Positions 22,053 to 25,104 of a DNA stretch of 25,104 nt are shown piece after piece (position 1 is the first letter of the stretch; every line of letters starts with the position of its first letter). The notes below the pieces were generated by a model. That model did no database searches, had not been told where the DNA came from, and worked only from the letters and a program-made list of their open reading frames with translations. Source of the stretch: Liolophura sinensis (taxonomy: Eukaryota; Mollusca; Polyplacophora; Chitonida; Chitonidae); contig NW_027018451.1 of assembly GCF_032854445.1 (NCBI RefSeq), positions 1 to 25,104 on the forward strand, in the 5' to 3' direction. The translations under genes were made by a program, and so were the position numbers.

Positions 22053-22601
22053 GACAATTTAATGATCATTTATGTCATAATCACGTGCCCAGCAACGGCT
22101 CTTACTCCATGGAAACCAGGGAAATTTGCAATTTTTCAACAGCTGCCGATGCCTGGCTCAATTCCGCATCTTTTGGCACCTTACTGAAGTGGGTCAGTGT
22201 TCAGTTGTACTTTTTACAGCAGACTGTATCAAGTACCTTGTGTTTTTCACGTACAAATGGTGTGGTTTTTCTACACGTAGATAAAGACATTAAGATTTTC
22301 TTGCACTTAGAAGTAAGGCAATTGCTGGGTGAGTTAACTGGGCTTAGCCCAAAGATTTGACGTCTTCTGGGCTACCGAAGGGCACATAACTTATAGTCAA
22401 AAGTTGAATATAGTAATGACCAGTCGCGATTGTACAGAGTACAGTTTAGCCGATTTCAATTAACAAAAAGACGAAGCAAAAATGCAAAAGTGGAAAAACT
22501 GTTCCAGTGCTACTGGTAAGAGGCTAATCCGACGTATTTTGTGACGAGAAATCGAATGGTGCAAACCGCGTTGCTCTCCGACCAATACTTTTGGCTGTAG
22601 C
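22053..22601 (+). repeat. Satellite monomer 41, class T variant
   Basis: GACAATTTAATG, ATTAAGATTTTCTTGC and GAGTTAACTGGG, as in monomer 3, without the extra indels of that copy. Confidence 0.93.
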
Positions 22602-23150
22602 GACAGATCAATGATCATTGATGTCATAATCACGTGCCCAGCAACGGCTCTTACTCCATGGAAACCAGGGATATTTGCAATTTTTTGACAGCTGCCGATG
22701 CCTGGCCCAATTCCACATCTTTTGGCACCTTATAAATGTGGGTCAGTGTTTAGTTGTACTTTTCACAGCAGACTGTATCAAGTACCTTGTGTTTTTTATG
22801 TACAAATGGTCTGGTTTTTCTACACGTAGATAAAGACATTGAGATTGTCTTTGACTTAGAAGTAAGGCAATTGCTGGGTGAGTTGAATGGGCTTAGCCGA
22901 TAGATTTGACGTCTTCTGGGCTACCGAAGGGCACATAACTTATAGTCAAAAGTTGAATATAGTAATGACCAGGTGCGATTGTACAGAGTACAGTGTAGCC
23001 GATTTCAATTAACAAAAAGACCAGGCAAAAATGCAAAAGTGGAAAAACTGTTCCAGTGCTGCTGGTAAGAGGCTAATCCGACGTATTTTGTGACGAGAAA
23101 TCGAATGGTGCAAACCGCGTTGCTCTCCGACCAATACTTTTGGCTGTAGT
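22602..23150 (+). repeat. Satellite monomer 42, class B1
   Basis: Palindrome at 22607-22622. GTCTTTGAC and CAGGTGCG; the tail has GACCAGGCAAAA, where monomers 34 and 39 have GACCAGGTAAAA. Confidence 0.93.
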
Positions 23151-23701
23151 GACAATTGAATGATCATTATGTCATAATCACGTGCCCAGCAACGGCTCTT
23201 ACTCCATAAAAAACCAGGGAAATTTGCAATTTTTCAACAGCTGCCGATGCCTGGCTCAATTCCGCATCTTTTGGCACCTTACTGAAGTGGGTCAGTGTTC
23301 AGTTGTACTTTTTACAGCAGACTGTATCAAGTACCTTGTGGTTTTCACGTACAAATGGTGTGGTTTTTTCTACACGTAGATAAAGACATTGAGATTGTCT
23401 TGCACTTAGAAGTAAGGCAATTGCTGGGTGAGTTAAAGTGGTCTTGGCCCAAAGATTTCAGGTCTTCTGGCCTACCGAAGGGCACATAACTTATAGTCAA
23501 AAGTTGAATATAGTAATGACCAGTCGCGATTGTACAGAGTACAGTGTAGCCGATTTCAATTAACAAAAAGACCAGGCAAAAATGCAAAAGTGGAAAAACT
23601 GTTCCAGTGCTACTGGTAAGAGGCTAATCCGACGTATTTTGTGACGAGAAATCGAATGGTGCAAACCGCGTTGCTCTCCGACCAATACTTTTGGCTGTAG
23701 T
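23151..23701 (+). repeat. Satellite monomer 43, class P
   Basis: 551 bp. ATCATTATG and CCATAAAAAACC; GAGTTAAAGTGG has one T more than the other P monomers. Confidence 0.93.
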
Positions 23702-24250
23702 GACAATTTAGTGATCATTTATGTCATAATCACGTGCCCAGCAACGGCTCTTACTCCATGGAAACCAGGGAAATTTGCAATTTTTCAACAGCTGCCGATG
23801 CCTGGCTCAATTCCGCATCTTTTGGCACCTTTCTGAAGTGGGTCAGTGTTCAGTTGTACTTTTTACAGCAGACTGTATCAAGTACCTTGTGTTTTTCACG
23901 TACAAATGGTGTGGTTTTTCTACACGTAGATAAAGACATTGAGATTGTCTTGCACTTAGAAGTAAGGCAATTGCTGGGTGAGTTAAATGGGCTTAGCCCA
24001 AAGATTTGACGTCTTCTGGGCTACCGAAGGGCACATAACTTATAGTCAAAAGTTGAATATAGTAATGACCAGTCGCGATTGTACAGAGTACAGTTTAGCC
24101 GATTTCAATTAACAAAAAGACGAAGCAAAAATGCAAAAGTGGAAAAACCGTTCCAGTGCTACTAGTAAGAGGCTAATCCGACGTATTTTGTGACGAGAAA
24201 TCGAATGGTGCAATCCGCGTTGCTCTCCGACCAATACTTTTGGCTGTAGC
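23702..24250 (+). repeat. Satellite monomer 44, class T
   Basis: GACAATTTAGTG and CACCTTTCTGAAG; the tail has GACGAAGC and AAACCGTTCC. It holds clear examples of the small inverted repeats: AAGACA at 23933-23938 pairing with TGTCTT at 23946-23951, and TGGGCTTAGCCCA at 23988-24000. Confidence 0.93.
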
Positions 24251-24799
24251 GACAGATCAATGATCATTGATGTCATAATCACGTGCCCAGCAACGGCTCT
24301 TACTCCATGGAAACCAGGGATATTTGCAATTTTTTGACAGCTGCCGATGCCTGGCCCAATTCCACATCTTTTGGCACCTTATAAATGTGGGTCAGTGTTT
24401 AGTTGTACTTTTCAAAGCAGACTGTATCAAGTACCTTGTGTTTTTTATGTACAAATGGTCTGGTTTTTCTACACGTAGATAAAGACATTGAGATTGTCTT
24501 GGACTTAGAAGTAAGGCAATTGCTGGGTGAGTTGAATGGGCTTAGCCGATAGATTTCACGTCTTCTGGGCTACCGAAGGGCACATAACTTATAGTCAAAA
24601 GTTGAATATAGTAATGACCAGTTGCGATTGTACAGAGTGCAGTGTAGCCGATTTCAATTAACAAAAAGACCAGGTAAAAATGCAAAAGTGGAAAAACTGT
24701 TCCAGTGCTGCTGGTAAGAGGCTAATCCGACGTATTTTGTGACGAGAAATCAAATGGTGCAAACCGCGTTGCTCTCCGACCAATACTTTTGGCTGTAGT
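24251..24799 (+). repeat. Satellite monomer 45, class B2
   Basis: Palindrome at 24256-24271. CTTTTCAAAGCAG, GATTTCACGTC, CAGTTGCG and GAGTGCAG; the end has AAATCAAATGG. Confidence 0.93.
24256..24271. other. Perfect 16-bp palindrome, hallmark of class B monomers
   Basis: ATCAATGATCATTGAT is its own reverse complement. Flanking GAC and GTC extend the symmetry if two bases (AG) are looped out on the left. This is the last of 11 copies, others starting at 1717, 3372, 5569, 11611, 13823, 14921, 18212, 19860, 20959 and 22607. Other classes keep at most the inner AATGATCATT. Whether any protein binds it is unknown. Confidence 0.9.
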
Positions 24800-25104
24800 G
24801 ACAATTGAATGATCATTTATGTCATAATCACGTGCCCAGCAACGACTCTTACTCCATAAAAAACCAGGGAAATTTGCAATTTTTCAACAGCTGCCGATGC
24901 CTGGCTCAATTCCGCATCTTTTGGCACCTTACTGAATGTGGGTCAGTGTTCAGTTGTACTTTTTACAGCAGACTGTATCAAGTACCTTGTGGTTTTCACG
25001 TACAAATGGTGTGGTTTTTCTACACGTAGATAAAGACATTGCGATTGTCTTGCACTTAGAAGTAAGGCAATTGCTGGGTGAGTTAAATGGTCTTGGCCCA
25101 AAGA
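24800..25104 (+). repeat. Satellite monomer 46, class Q, 5' 305 bp only
   Basis: AACGACTC, CCATAAAAAACC and ATTGCGATTG, as in monomer 38. One extra T in CTGAATGTGGG. Cut by the window edge, so the array continues to the right. Confidence 0.93.

Larger units (their letters stand above)
20954..22601 (+). repeat. Higher-order trimer B-P-T
   Basis: Monomers 39-41, 1648 bp. B1 (GTCTTTGAC, CAGGTGCG) and P (ATCATTATG, CCATAAAAAACC) match monomers 34-35 and 42-43. The T monomer matches monomer 3 of the left block, sharing ATTAAGATTTTCTTGC, GAGTTAACTGGG and the preceding CTACTGGAAAGAGG. It is therefore a patch related to 1162-1711 lying between two B-P-T-B-Q blocks. Confidence 0.85.
1..25104 (+). repeat. 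Complex satellite DNA array, ~549-bp monomer
   Basis: The window is an uninterrupted head-to-tail array. The phase mark GGCTGTAG[T/C]GACA recurs at 59, 612, 1162, 1712 and so on to 24800, with steps of 547-551 bp in most cases (553 at monomer 1, 556 at monomer 4, 564 at monomer 22). Every base falls inside a monomer; there is no spacer, insertion or inverted copy. Monomers differ by scattered substitutions and 1-bp indels, and they group into classes that recur in order. Tandem, non-coding, homogenised but variant-rich repeats of this size are typical of eukaryotic heterochromatin; the centromeric, pericentromeric or subtelomeric location cannot be read from the sequence. I do not recognise the family. 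Confidence 0.97.
22602..25104 (+). repeat. Higher-order block B-P-T-B-Q, second copy (cut by window edge)
   Basis: Monomers 42-46, matching 34-38 with very few differences, for example GAGTTAAAGTGG in monomer 43 against GAGTAAAGTGG in 35, and GAGTGCAG in the tail of 45 against GAGTACAG in 37. The last monomer is truncated by the window end after 305 bp. Confidence 0.85.

Noticed and set aside
1-25104. CRISPR array
   Set aside because: The repeat unit is about 549 bp with no short repeat plus unique spacer pattern; the whole unit is conserved.
1-25104. CENP-B box
   Set aside because: I found no match to the TTCG....A..CGGG core on either strand.
1-25104. rDNA intergenic spacer repeats
   Set aside because: Such arrays can look similar, but there is no rRNA sequence, promoter duplication or terminator in the window to support it.
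1-25104. Transposon or LTR origin of the monomer
   Set aside because: No terminal repeats, target-site duplications, or recognisable transposase, integrase or reverse transcriptase fragments; every copy abuts the next with no flank.

Overview
The whole 25.1-kb window is one head-to-tail tandem array of a single complex satellite monomer of about 549 bp. Nothing else is present: I see no gene, RNA gene, transposon or unique spacer. Taking GACA after GGCTGTAG[T/C] as the phase mark gives 45 complete monomers (59-24799, mean 549.8 bp, nearly all 547-553 bp), a 58-bp piece on the left and a 305-bp piece on the right. All copies point the same way, and the array runs past both edges. This is the organisation of eukaryotic heterochromatic, centromeric or subtelomeric satellite DNA. 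I do not recognise the family and cannot name the species. Many variants that separate monomers are CpG to TpG/CpA changes, which suggests a host with germline CpG methylation (inference).

Monomers fall into recognisable classes. A is the plain form. B carries a perfect 16-bp palindrome, a TATAAAT and several linked changes in its first half. T has GACAATTTA[A/G]TG at the start. P and Q have CCATAAAAAACC in place of CCATGGAAACC, and P also lacks one T in the ATCATTTATG segment. R has TTATTCATGTGGGTCTGTGG. D has GCGCAGCATCGG. Their order is not random and shows nested higher-order repeats.

Layout: 1-1161 holds A and D monomers. 1162-4464 is two T-B-P/Q trimers. From 2818 to 7211 the unit is closer to a tetramer T-B-Q-R. 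7212-17108 is a more mixed domain in which R-type monomers recur every 4, 4, 3, 3 and 2 monomers and a B-R dimer is doubled. 17051-25104 repeats the left end of the window (an A-D-B-P-T-B-Q series about 16.5 kb away) and then continues with very similar B-P-T and B-P-T-B-Q blocks. Several monomers are chimeras with a sharp switch between two classes, which is the trace of unequal exchange or gene conversion.

No protein-coding function is supported. Open frames of about 100 codons recur on both strands once per monomer, but they are broken or shifted in many copies and the variation ignores codon position. The most useful observations are the nested higher-order structure, the class-B palindrome, the CACGTG hexamer intact in all 46 monomers, the CpG-decay pattern, and the long near-duplicate that should be checked as a possible assembly effect.
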